Below are positions 16,676-25,200 of a DNA stretch of 33,612 nucleotides, piece after piece (within the stretch, counting starts at the first letter, position 1; each line of letters starts with the position of its first letter). The notes below the pieces were generated by a model, which did not search any database, was not told where the DNA came from, and saw nothing but the letters and a program-made list of their open reading frames with translations. Position numbers and translations under genes: made by a program. Origin of the DNA: Algicola sp. (GTDB taxonomy: Bacteria; Bacteroidota; Bacteroidia; Flavobacteriales; Flavobacteriaceae); assembly GCA_018222835.1 (NCBI GenBank), contig JAAEZN010000031.1, positions 1 to 33,612 of the forward strand. Reading direction: 5' to 3'.

Positions 16676-17209
16676 ATGAGAAAAGACAAAAACCATAGTT
16701 TTAACACGCCCGAAGGTTATTTTGAGAACTTCAATGAGCGTTTGATGGACAACATCAAAAAACAAGAAACTGAAATTGCCGAACCCTTGATTCCGACAAA
16801 TGACGGCTTCAATGCCCCTGATGGCTATTTTGATGACGTGACCACCTCCGTTCTTTCAAAAACCACCGAAAAAGAAACCAAGGTAGTCCCTCTAAGGTCC
16901 AACAGAAAACTCTATTATGGTGTTGCAGCCATTGCCGCTGTTTTTATGCTGATTTTCAGCATTACTTGGAATTCTAATTCGACATCCATCTCGTTTGATG
17001 ATTTGGTGAGTTCGGAAATTGAGACCTATCTGGAAAACAACGACCTGGACATGACTATGTATGAAGTTGCAGAAATAATTCCTTTAAAAGAAATAGAACT
17101 GAACAACATTTTTAGCGATGTTTTGGAAGATGATGCCATTCTGGAATATCTGAATGAAAATGTAGATGATATTGATAATTTATACTTTGAAGACCTTGAC
17201 CATGAATAA
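16676..17209 (+). CDS. probable anti-sigma factor, single-pass membrane protein
   Basis: This 177-residue protein has a cytoplasmic-type polar N-terminus (1-77), one membrane helix (about 80-98, YGVAAIAAVFMLIFSITW) and an acidic C-terminal domain (100-177). The N-terminus carries two copies of an F-N-[TA]-P-[ED]-G-Y-F motif, at 9-16 and 45-52. No ZAS zinc motif is present, so assignment as anti-sigma factor rests on topology and position 33 bases after the ECF gene. The last codons overlap the next gene by 8 bases, which suggests translational coupling. Confidence 0.65.
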   Translation: MRKDKNHSFNTPEGYFENFNERLMDNIKKQETEIAEPLIPTNDGFNAPDGYFDDVTTSVLSKTTEKETKVVPLRSNRKLYYGVAAIAAVFMLIFSITWNSNSTSISFDDLVSSEIETYLENNDLDMTMYEVAEIIPLKEIELNNIFSDVLEDDAILEYLNENVDDIDNLYFEDLDHE

Positions 17210-17645
17210 GAGAGTACTCATATTTTGCACCCTGATGTTCGCCACTTTAACAATACACGCACAAGGCCATATGCGGGAACATATAAAAACCTTAAAGGTC
17301 GGCTTTATTACTGAACGCATTAATTTGTCCAGCGAAGAGGCTCAGCAATTTTGGCCCATTTATAACGATCATGAAGAAACATTGGAACGTATTCGTAAAA
17401 AAGAACGATTTGAACTGAACTCCAATATTTCAAATGCCCAAAATCTGTCCAACATTGAATCCGAAGCATTATTGGACAATATTGTTGCCCTTCAAAAAGA
17501 GAAATTAAAGGCCGAGGAGAATTTTTTATTAAAAATGAGAAAGGTGCTCCCGGCCAAAAAAGTTCTATTGCTTCTTAAAGCAGAAGAGGATTTTAAAAAG
17601 CAGATACTACACCAATACCGCAAACGTAAAGGTGGTGGCAGATAA
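17202..17645 (+). CDS. Spy/CpxP-like periplasmic protein of the ECF module
   Basis: The 147-residue product begins MNKRVLIFCTLMFATLTIHAQG, a clear signal peptide cleaved near residue 20. The mature part is almost all helix, with LSSEEAQQFWPIYNDHEETL, an LTxxQ-like segment typical of the Spy/CpxP/zinc-resistance family, and a basic tail (RKRKGGGR). In Bacteroidota such proteins are often encoded beside ECF sigma factors and annotated as their sensors. It overlaps the anti-sigma gene by 8 bases. An in-frame ATG at 17166 would place extra residues before the signal peptide and deep inside the upstream gene, so 17202 is preferred. A periplasmic stress-sensing or chaperone role is inferred. Confidence 0.78.
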   Translation: MNKRVLIFCTLMFATLTIHAQGHMREHIKTLKVGFITERINLSSEEAQQFWPIYNDHEETLERIRKKERFELNSNISNAQNLSNIESEALLDNIVALQKEKLKAEENFLLKMRKVLPAKKVLLLLKAEEDFKKQILHQYRKRKGGGR

Positions 17646-17663
17646 GTTATAGATCAATAAAAC

Positions 17664-17690
17664 AAGAAGGGAGCCTAGGCTCTTCTTTTT
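17664..17690 (+). terminator. Rho-independent terminator after ECF module
   Basis: GAGC (17671-17674) pairs with GCTC (17679-17682) around CTAG. The stem is extended by AAGAA/TTCTT (17664-17668 with 17683-17687) across a two-base bulge, and the T run continues to 17690. Confidence 0.7.
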
Positions 17691-17699
17691 ATTAATTAA

Positions 17700-17906
17700 A
17701 CCTTTATACAAACTTTGAGTCTTACTTACAGAAACTCTTAAATCAGATGCCATGAAACACAATATATACATGGTGACCATACAACCAATGCCTCTGAGTA
17801 TGGTATAAAAGAAGAAGGCGTAATTGCATTGTGGTAAACGCCCAACAATATTTTGTTTTTGATTGTTTTTTGATTGATGGGCGGCGATCAATTCGCCGCT
17901 TTTTTT
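17700..17906 (+). ncRNA. possible small RNA ending in an orphan terminator
   Basis: No coding gene fits between the ECF-module terminator and the convergent lipoprotein gene, yet a strong plus-strand terminator stands at 17881-17906. The stretch before it can form further hairpins: CCATG (17751-17755) with CATGG (17769-17773), and GGCGT with ACGCC around 17817-17842. No exact TAnnTTTG promoter was found; AAACTTTG at about 17711-17718 is one base off. The only plus-strand reading frame is 18 codons (from 17752), without a family match. A small RNA, or a back-up terminator for leaky reading from the ECF module, would each explain it. Confidence 0.3.
17881..17906 (+). terminator. orphan plus-strand terminator
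   Basis: GCGGCG (17881-17886) pairs with CGCCGC (17894-17899) around ATCAATT, followed by seven T. The T run overlaps the stop codon of the minus-strand lipoprotein gene. Read on the minus strand the hairpin is preceded by A7 and followed by CCATCAAT, so it is not a normal terminator for that gene. Confidence 0.8.
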
Positions 17907-18936
17907 ATTTAAACACCAACTTGGAAATCCTCTTGTTTCCTGCAGCAAAAGCTGTGGAATCATTTAAAAATCGAATCGTAAAAAAGGGGTCTTCACTTAA
18001 TTGTTGCCAACTCGCACCTCCATCCGAAGAATACGAAATACCCGTAAACCCAACGGCCACCAAAGACTCTCCATCCGAATTTGGAACAAACTGCACACAA
18101 CTTTTATAGCCGGGCTCCTCACCATCGGCCATTATCTGCCAGGTTTTACCCCCATCGACCGTTTTAACCTTATTGGCCTTATTGGATTCCGGTTGGGTGT
18201 AATCCCCGCCTATGGCATAGCCTATATTTTCATTAAAAAAATCCATAGAATAGATTCCTTGGGTCGGCTCGTCCGAGATTATTGGGGTTTGTTGTAGTTC
18301 CCAAGTTTGCCCCTTGTCGCCAGAAAAATAAATCCTTCCTTCGGTGGTTCCTATCCAAGTTTTATCCCCTTTTATGGCAATATTACTGTTACTTGCCGCA
18401 AAAGCCCCTTCTCCCTCTATTCCTTCGGGCAGATCGGAACAAGGTAATTTGGCCCAGCTGTTCCCGCCATCCCTTGTAATAATTACAGAAAGACATCCAT
18501 CTACGGTATCACCCACAGCAATACCTTCTAAATCGTTCCAAAAGGCTAAACTATCGTAAAAAACGCCTTCACCTTCTTCTGTGTACACCAATTCCATTTT
18601 TCCTTGGTCTCCGGTTTTGTATAGCAATGCAGGACTTTCAATCGAAAGCATAAAAAAATCCTCTGATGTACCACCGACCGCTCTAAAGCTCGGGATCACG
18701 GAATCATACCTTTGGATATTGCTACGAACCTGCAACGAATTTACATCCACCGTCCCATATATTCCTTCGCTACCTGCAAAGGCCAATGTTCTTCCGCCCA
18801 AATAAGTGATTGCCCGAATACTTACCGAATCTTCCAAAACAGGTGTTATCTCTACGGATGCAAAAGCCTGTTTTTTAGTTTCGTTGGAACAAGAAAAGGA
18901 AACTAGGACCATTAAAAGGGGAAGTATATATCTCAT
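17905..18936 (-). CDS. Ycf48-like beta-propeller lipoprotein (Asp-box repeats)
   Basis: The 343-residue product starts MRYILPLLMVLVSFSC, a lipoprotein signal with Cys16. The rest is beta-rich with four Asp-box motifs spaced as propeller blades: DGGNSW (156-161), DKGQTW (207-212), DGGKTW (261-266) and DGGASW (305-310). This layout is shared with Ycf48/Hcf136-like and sortilin-type propellers, often labelled oxidoreductase in Bacteroidota for no strong reason. It likely binds ligands or assists assembly at the envelope; the partner is unknown. An ATG at 18981 would add 15 residues before the signal peptide and would lie inside the promoter, so I use 18936. Confidence 0.85.
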   Translation of the reverse strand: MRYILPLLMVLVSFSCSNETKKQAFASVEITPVLEDSVSIRAITYLGGRTLAFAGSEGIYGTVDVNSLQVRSNIQRYDSVIPSFRAVGGTSEDFFMLSIESPALLYKTGDQGKMELVYTEEGEGVFYDSLAFWNDLEGIAVGDTVDGCLSVIITRDGGNSWAKLPCSDLPEGIEGEGAFAASNSNIAIKGDKTWIGTTEGRIYFSGDKGQTWELQQTPIISDEPTQGIYSMDFFNENIGYAIGGDYTQPESNKANKVKTVDGGKTWQIMADGEEPGYKSCVQFVPNSDGESLVAVGFTGISYSSDGGASWQQLSEDPFFTIRFLNDSTAFAAGNKRISKLVFK

Positions 18937-18951
18937 TGTATTTATTTTATT

Positions 18952-18981
18952 CAAAAGTAAGGAGAAATCATACCTTTGCAA
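18952..18981 (-). promoter_or_regulatory. promoter of Ycf48-like lipoprotein gene
   Basis: On the minus strand TTG (18981-18979), exactly 19 bases, then TACTTTTG (18959-18952) match the Bacteroidota -33/-7 consensus with no mismatch. The leader would be about 10 bases to the ATG at 18936. Confidence 0.75.
18971..18978 (+). promoter_or_regulatory. -7 element of RsmB-family gene
   Basis: TACCTTTG is an exact TAnnTTTG match 17 bases before the ATG at 18996. No TTG lies 19 bases upstream. It sits inside the spacer, and next to the -33 triplet, of the divergent promoter on the other strand. Confidence 0.55.
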
Positions 18982-18995
18982 CCTTATTCTACAAG

Positions 18996-20210
18996 ATGCG
19001 TTTACACAGAAACTTGGTATTTGCCGTAATTGATGCCCTTCACATGATTTTTAACGAAGGAGAATATGCCGATAAGGTAATTGAGAAAGTATTGCGCTAC
19101 GATAAACGTTGGGGTGCCCGCGACCGCGGTTTTATTGCCGAAACCACTTATGATATTGTTCGATGGAAGCGCCTTTACTCCGAAATAGCCGAGGTACACG
19201 AACCTTACAGTAAACCACACTTGTTTAGATTGTTCGGGGTTTGGTGTGTACTTCGAGGTATTCGAATGCCAGATTGGAAACAACTGGAAGGTACACCCGA
19301 ACGACGCATAAAAGGAAAGTTCGATGAACTGTCCAAAATTCGAAAATTTAGGGAATCGATTCCCGATTGGATGGATGAATTGGGTGAAAAATCTTTGGGA
19401 GCCGAGCTTTGGACCAAAGAGATCGCTGCTCAAAACCAGCAGGCAGACGTAATCCTAAGAACAAATACCCTTAAAATACCAAAACCTCAACTGAAGGCTT
19501 TTTTGGCAAAAGAGGATATCGCTACCGAGTCTATAGAAGGGTATCCCGATGCATTGAAACTTGTGGAACGTAAAAATGTTTTTGTTACCGAAGCATTTAA
19601 AGATGGATTGTTCGAGGTACAGGACGCCTCTTCCCAATTAGTTGCCCCATTTTTGGAGGTTGAGCCCGGTCAGCGTGTAATAGATGCCTGTGCCGGTGCG
19701 GGTGGAAAAACACTCCACCTAGCATCACAAATGCAAAATAAGGGGCAATTGATCGCTTTGGATATTTACGAAAGTAAATTGAAAAAGTTGAAGAAAAGAG
19801 CCCGTCGTAATGGTGTGCATAATGTGGAAACCAGGGCAATCGACTCCACCAAGGTGATAAAAAAATTGCACAATAGTGCCGATAGACTATTGCTGGATGC
19901 CCCTTGCTCGGGATTGGGCGTGATTAAACGAAATCCCGATTCTAAATGGAAATTGGAACCTGAGTTTATCGACCGTATTATGGGCGTTCAACAAGATATT
20001 CTCCAGAACTATAGCAAAATGGTAAAAAAGGGTGGACAAATGGTCTATGCTACCTGTTCTATTCTGCCACAAGAAAACTCGCAGCAGGTTAAAAAATTCC
20101 TGGAATCTGAAAATGGACAAGCGTTTGAATTTGTTCGTGAACGAAATGTTTTTGCTTCGGAAACTGGCTTTGATGGGTTCTACATGGCCTTGATGAGGAA
20201 GAAAGCTTAA
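18996..20210 (+). CDS. RsmB/NOP-family rRNA (cytosine-5) methyltransferase
   Basis: This 404-residue protein has an N-terminal RNA-binding region (1-150) with GARDRGFIAETTYDIVRWKR. The Rossmann methyltransferase domain carries the SAM motif DACAGAGGKT (230-239), DAPCSGLG (301-308) with Cys304, and YATCSILPQEN (351-361) with the catalytic Cys354. Paired cysteines in motifs IV and VI are diagnostic of RNA m5C methyltransferases. The likely substrate is 16S rRNA, by family. An upstream ATG at 18936 extends the frame through the promoter; the ATG at 18996 gives the conserved start MRLHRNLVFAVIDAL. It diverges from the Ycf48-like lipoprotein gene. Confidence 0.93.
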   Translation: MRLHRNLVFAVIDALHMIFNEGEYADKVIEKVLRYDKRWGARDRGFIAETTYDIVRWKRLYSEIAEVHEPYSKPHLFRLFGVWCVLRGIRMPDWKQLEGTPERRIKGKFDELSKIRKFRESIPDWMDELGEKSLGAELWTKEIAAQNQQADVILRTNTLKIPKPQLKAFLAKEDIATESIEGYPDALKLVERKNVFVTEAFKDGLFEVQDASSQLVAPFLEVEPGQRVIDACAGAGGKTLHLASQMQNKGQLIALDIYESKLKKLKKRARRNGVHNVETRAIDSTKVIKKLHNSADRLLLDAPCSGLGVIKRNPDSKWKLEPEFIDRIMGVQQDILQNYSKMVKKGGQMVYATCSILPQENSQQVKKFLESENGQAFEFVRERNVFASETGFDGFYMALMRKKA

Positions 20211-20337
20211 TCTACCTTAGATTGTTGGGCAGTTAGATTGTTTGATGGCTGGACAATTGGATTTTTGGATAGTTGGGTTTTTAGCCTTTTTGAAAGAGTG
20301 AAACGATTAAAAAATCTAATTGAAGAAAACCAAGAAA
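20211..20337. repeat. low-complexity degenerate GATTG/TTGGAT tract
   Basis: Between about 20220 and 20283 the plus strand is a run of near-repeats built from GATTGTTgGg, GATTGTTTGATGG, ATTGGATTTTTGG and ATAGTTGGG. No reading frame or hairpin terminator fits it. A similar GATTGTTTTTTGATTGATGG occurs at 17861-17880. Confidence 0.45.
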
Positions 20338-20397
20338 CTGTCAGTTCGAGCGGAGTCGAGAACGGTACTTGCATCACGACTGCGCTCGATGTGACAG
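20338..20397. repeat. REP-like inverted repeat with GAGCGGAGTCGA core
   Basis: Arms 20338-20358 and 20377-20397 are inverted copies with 18 of 21 positions paired, around an 18-base loop. Both ends are CTGTCA/TGACAG and the inner arms are TTCGAGCGGAGTCG and CGACTGCGCTCGA. I recall this kind of element being abundant between genes of Flavobacteriaceae. It lies between the convergent RsmB-family and M20 genes, so it may also act as a bidirectional terminator, although no T run follows. Confidence 0.7.
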
Positions 20398-20406
20398 ATT
20401 AATCCA

Positions 20407-21999
20407 TTATTGTTTTACTGTAGGATATTCAACCCCTAATTGCTCCAAGTATGTATCGTACTTGGTCTCATCATAATAAAACTCCTTTAATGCAGGTCGG
20501 AACATATCCTGCTTGTCCTTGTTCAAATACGTAGGCGGCATATCATCTGCAGCAATCATAGGCCTATACTTGGTTTCCTTGGTCTGTTCGTTATTAAAAT
20601 AATCCCAAGCCTGCTCCAAAAGCTCCGGCTTCAATAAAAAATCCATAACCGTCATGGCCTCTGCTTTGGCGCCAGCGGTCACTCCTTTGTGGGCGATCGG
20701 GGTGGCCATAGTAATCGCATTTGCCCAATGATGCCCTGGCAATCCCGGTATGTTGGATGGAAAACGCATGGTCACGGTTGGCACTTTCCAAGAAATATCC
20801 CCAATATCATCGGAACCACCACTAACCGGCTCCAATACAGGAAGTCCTAGTTCTGACAATTTTGTTGGTAAGCCATCTGTGGTCTTGGACTTTATTTCAG
20901 TTTGCACGGCCTTGGCCAGCTTTTGGTCTGCCTCGGACCAAGTTGGGAGTCCAACTTGCTTGATATTTTCATACATTGTCTCTGCAATAATCTTATTAAA
21001 GTGTCTTGGCCAGGCCGTACCCAATACGCGAGAAGTCATCTTGGTTCCGGTCATTAAAGCCGCTCCCTTGGCAATATCATTTGCTTCGGCATACATTTCC
21101 ATAATTCCTTCGTAGGTCACATCCCTAAAATAAAACCAAATAGCAGCCTTGGAAGGCACTACATTGGGTTGGTCTCCTGCATCAGTAAAAATAGAGTGCG
21201 ATCTTTTTAATGGATGTAAGTGTTCTCTTTTGTAATTCCAACCCACATTCATAAGTTCCGCAGCATCAAGGGCACTTCTTCCTCGCCATGGAGCCCCGGC
21301 CGAATGTGCCGCTTCACCTTCAAACATATATTCAACAGAAATAAGCCCAGTCCCTCTTGTTGGCCCCCATGAAACAGCCAAATTACTGCTAACGTGCGTA
21401 AAAATGCACATATCTATATCATCAAAAAGACCATCGCGAACGTACCATGCTTTTGCTGCGACCAGTTCTTCTGCAATACCTGGCCAAAGTATTAACGTGC
21501 CTCCTATACCTTCTTTTTGCATTACCTCTTTTACGGCCAATGCAGAAGTAATGTTCAATGGGATGCCTGCATTATGGCCCTCTCCATGCCCTGGCGCGCC
21601 CTCAACTATTGGTTTGTGATATGCTACACCTGGATATTGCGAAGCTTTTGGGATACAATCCACATCGCTCCCTAAAGCAATTACAGGCCCATCGCCATTG
21701 CTCCAAGTTGCAAACCAAGCAGTAGGGATATTGGAAATTGAATGTTCTATGGTAAAGCCGTTTTCCTTTAGGATTCCAGTAAGATATTTGGAACTTTCTT
21801 CTTCTTGAAAACCCAATTCAGCAAAACTGAAGATTTTGTCCACCATAACCTGTGTTTGCTTTTTATTGGCCTCCACAATAGCTTCGACTTCTGCTTTTAA
21901 CTTTTTAATCTGACTTTTGGAATACTTTTTTTGTGCTGACAAGTTGGTAATACCCACTAAAAGCACAATCCCGGAAAGTAGGACTCTGATTGTTTTCAT
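20407..21999 (-). CDS. exported M20-family amidohydrolase (AbgB-like)
   Basis: The 530-residue protein starts with a signal peptide (MKTIRVLLSGIVLLVGITNL, cleavage near SAQ 21-23), so it is periplasmic or secreted. The M20D-type core is visible: ALGSDVDCIPKAS (108-120), APGHGEGHNAGIP (135-147), the EE pair at 177-178, THVSSN (201-206) and late GHHWANAIT. It resembles p-aminobenzoyl-glutamate hydrolase subunit AbgB, which removes glutamate from folate breakdown products. AbgB is cytoplasmic with a cysteine in the GHGCGHN-type motif, as I remember it; here Glu140 takes that place. A general exported amidohydrolase on N-acyl amino acids is therefore as likely as true AbgB activity. Confidence 0.85.
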   Translation of the reverse strand: MKTIRVLLSGIVLLVGITNLSAQKKYSKSQIKKLKAEVEAIVEANKKQTQVMVDKIFSFAELGFQEEESSKYLTGILKENGFTIEHSISNIPTAWFATWSNGDGPVIALGSDVDCIPKASQYPGVAYHKPIVEGAPGHGEGHNAGIPLNITSALAVKEVMQKEGIGGTLILWPGIAEELVAAKAWYVRDGLFDDIDMCIFTHVSSNLAVSWGPTRGTGLISVEYMFEGEAAHSAGAPWRGRSALDAAELMNVGWNYKREHLHPLKRSHSIFTDAGDQPNVVPSKAAIWFYFRDVTYEGIMEMYAEANDIAKGAALMTGTKMTSRVLGTAWPRHFNKIIAETMYENIKQVGLPTWSEADQKLAKAVQTEIKSKTTDGLPTKLSELGLPVLEPVSGGSDDIGDISWKVPTVTMRFPSNIPGLPGHHWANAITMATPIAHKGVTAGAKAEAMTVMDFLLKPELLEQAWDYFNNEQTKETKYRPMIAADDMPPTYLNKDKQDMFRPALKEFYYDETKYDTYLEQLGVEYPTVKQ

Positions 22000-22233
22000 A
22001 AGGTTGGTTTTGAGTTAGCTATAATTCTTCTAAGATAATAAAAGAACTTCAACATACTCATTACAAATCGGTTTGAATATAGCAACATGGAAATTTAAAA
22101 ACATCTCCGCCATTGTTTTAATATGTTCATGCTATCAACAATATTTCGTTAACAAAACATCTTTCCTGTAGGACGAATTACGCTGCAAAATCGTATTTTT
22201 ACAATTTCTTAAACCGTTCAACGCATAGATTGT

Positions 22234-25200
22234 ATGATCCATTTTTTTGGGGACAAGGCTACTAAGGTTTTTGCCGTCCAAACCACTCAGGAAATCGCAC
22301 AGGAAGATAGTAACAAACTGACTTGGTTGTTTGGCAACCAACCTAAGATTGAAGCGGCGTCACTCGACGCCTTTTTTGTTGGGCCACGTGCCGCGATGGT
22401 CACGCCATGGAGTACCAACGCCACAGAGATAACCCAAAATATGGGCATCACTGGAATTATTCGAATTGAGGAGTTCCATGCGGTAACAGGGGACTTTACC
22501 GACTTTGACCCGATGCTTTCCCAAAAATATACCGCTTTGGGACAAGATATATTTACTGTGAATATTGTTCCTGAGCCTATCAAAGAGATTGATGACATAG
22601 CCTCGTACAACGAAAAAGAAGGCTTGGCCCTGAGTGATGAGGAAGTAGAATATTTGGAAGGACTTGCCCTGAAATTGGACAGAAAGTTGACGGATTCCGA
22701 AGTCTTCGGGTTCAGCCAAGTGAATTCCGAGCATTGCAGACACAAAATTTTTAACGGAACATTTGTGATAGATGGGGAGGAAAAACCTTCTTCCCTATTC
22801 AAATTGATCAAAAAAACTTCTGAGGCCAACCCCAACGATATTGTTTCGGCATACAAGGACAATGTTGCTTTTATTAAAGGGCCAAAAGCAATTCAGTTTG
22901 CACCAAAAAGTGCTGACAAGCCCGATTTTTACGAAGAAAAAGAATTCGATTCCGTATTATCGCTAAAAGCGGAGACCCACAATTTCCCGACCACTGTGGA
23001 GCCTTTCAATGGCGCCGCCACAGGTTCTGGGGGTGAAATTCGTGATCGTTTAGCTGGTGGAAAGGGATCGTTGCCATTGGCTGGAACCGCTGTTTACATG
23101 ACTTCCTATTCCCGATTGGAAGAAAATCGTCCATGGGAAAAAGGAATGAAAGAAAGAGACTGGCTGTACCAGACGCCAATGGACATTTTGATCAAAGCTT
23201 CCAACGGGGCATCCGACTTCGGAAATAAATTTGGTCAACCTTTGATCGCTGGTTCCGTACTCACTTTTGAGCATGAGGAAGAAGCTAGAAAATTAGGCTT
23301 CGACAAGGTAATTATGATGGCCGGAGGTATTGGTTACGGAAAAACCGACCAAGCCTTGAAAGACACTCCAAAGAAAGGAGACAGAATAGTTGTTCTAGGC
23401 GGTGACAATTACCGTATCGGGATGGGCGGAGCTGCGGTATCCAGTGCAGACACTGGCGAGTTCAGTTCTGCTATTGAATTGAATGCCGTACAGCGCTCCA
23501 ACCCCGAAATGCAAAAAAGAGCTTCGAATGCCGTTCGTGGCCTGTTCGAAAGTCACGATAATCCTATTGTTTCCATTCACGACCACGGAGCAGGTGGACA
23601 CTTAAACTGCTTGTCCGAATTGGTGGAAGAAACAGGCGGAACCATCGATACGGACAAATTGCCCGTAGGCGACCCTACGCTTTCTAAAAAAGAACTGATC
23701 GGAAACGAATCCCAAGAACGAATGGGATTGGTGATCGGTGAAAAAGATTTAGATCTATTGAACCGGGTTTCAGCTCGTGAACGTTCCCCAATGTACAATG
23801 TTGGCGAAGTAACAGGAGACCACACTTTTAAATTCACCTCGACAAAAACAGGAGAAACCCCTATGGATTTGGAATTATCCGATATGTTCGGAAGCTCTCC
23901 AAAAACCATAATGGAAGATAAAGCTGTACAACAAAATTATCCTTCACTCAACTATTCCCTTGAGCATTTCCACGACTATTTGGAACAGGTACTTCAACTG
24001 GAAGCAGTGGCTTCTAAAGACTGGTTGACCAATAAGGTGGATCGTTGCGTAGGCGGACGCGTTGCAAAGCAACAATGTGCCGGACCATTGCAATTGCCCT
24101 TGAACAACTGTGGGGTAATGGCACTCGACTTTAAAGGTAAGGAAGGGATTGCCACCAGTATTGGGCACTCCCCTATCTCGGCCTTGATAGATCCTGTTGC
24201 CGGAAGTAGAAATAGTGTCGCGGAATCGTTGACCAATATTGTTTGGGCACCGCTGAAAGATGGCTTAAAATCCGTGTCGCTATCCGCCAACTGGATGTGG
24301 CCTTGCCGAAATAAGGGTGAGGATGCCCGTTTGTATTCCGCAGTGGAATCCTTATCGGAATTTGCCATAGATTTAGGCATTAATGTACCTACTGGAAAGG
24401 ATTCACTTTCCATGAAACAAAAATATAAAGACAGTGAGGTATTGTCGCCAGGCACCGTAATTATATCTGCCGCTGCGAATTGCAACAACATTAACCAAGT
24501 GGTTGAGCCCGTTTTACAAAAAGATGGCGGAAATATTTATTACATCAACCTATCTAAAGATAGTCACAAGTTGGGAGGTTCTTCTTTTGCCCAAATTTTG
24601 AACGGAATTGGCAACGAAGCTCCTTCTGTTTTGGACGCTGGTTATTTTAAGACTGCTTTTAATACGTTACAGGATTTGATTAAGAATGGTCAAGTCTTGG
24701 CAGGTCACGATGTGGCATCCGGTGGTTTGATCACTACATTGTTAGAACTTTGCTTTTCAGATAACGATTTGGGGGCTAGGTTGGATTTTTCCAGCATTGG
24801 TGAGGAAGATACCATTAAGCTACTCTTTTCTGAAAATATTGGTGTAGTGTTTCAGGCCAAAGATGATTCGGTTGAGAGAGTATTGTCAGATTCTGGTGTG
24901 AATTTTGTGAAAATTGGCACACCTATTTCAGAAGGCACCTTGGAAATCAAGAACAATGGTATTGAAATTGGTTTGAATGTTGCTTCATTGCGCGATACTT
25001 GGTTCAAGACCTCCTATCTTTTAGATAACAAACAAACCGCCAATGGTTTGGCCAAAGACCGTTATAACAATTATAAGGAACAGCCATTGCAATATGTATT
25101 CCCTGAAAATTTTGATGGGAAACTCCCGATGGCCTCGACTTCCTTCGACTCCGCTCAGGAACCAAAGCGCAGCCCACGACCCAAGGCCGCCATTCTTCGG

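Noticed and set aside
17607-17963. 118-codon minus-strand frame over the ECF-module end and the lipoprotein stop region
   Set aside because: It crosses two terminators and the 3' ends of two convergent genes, and its product is a random mix of residues with no family pattern.
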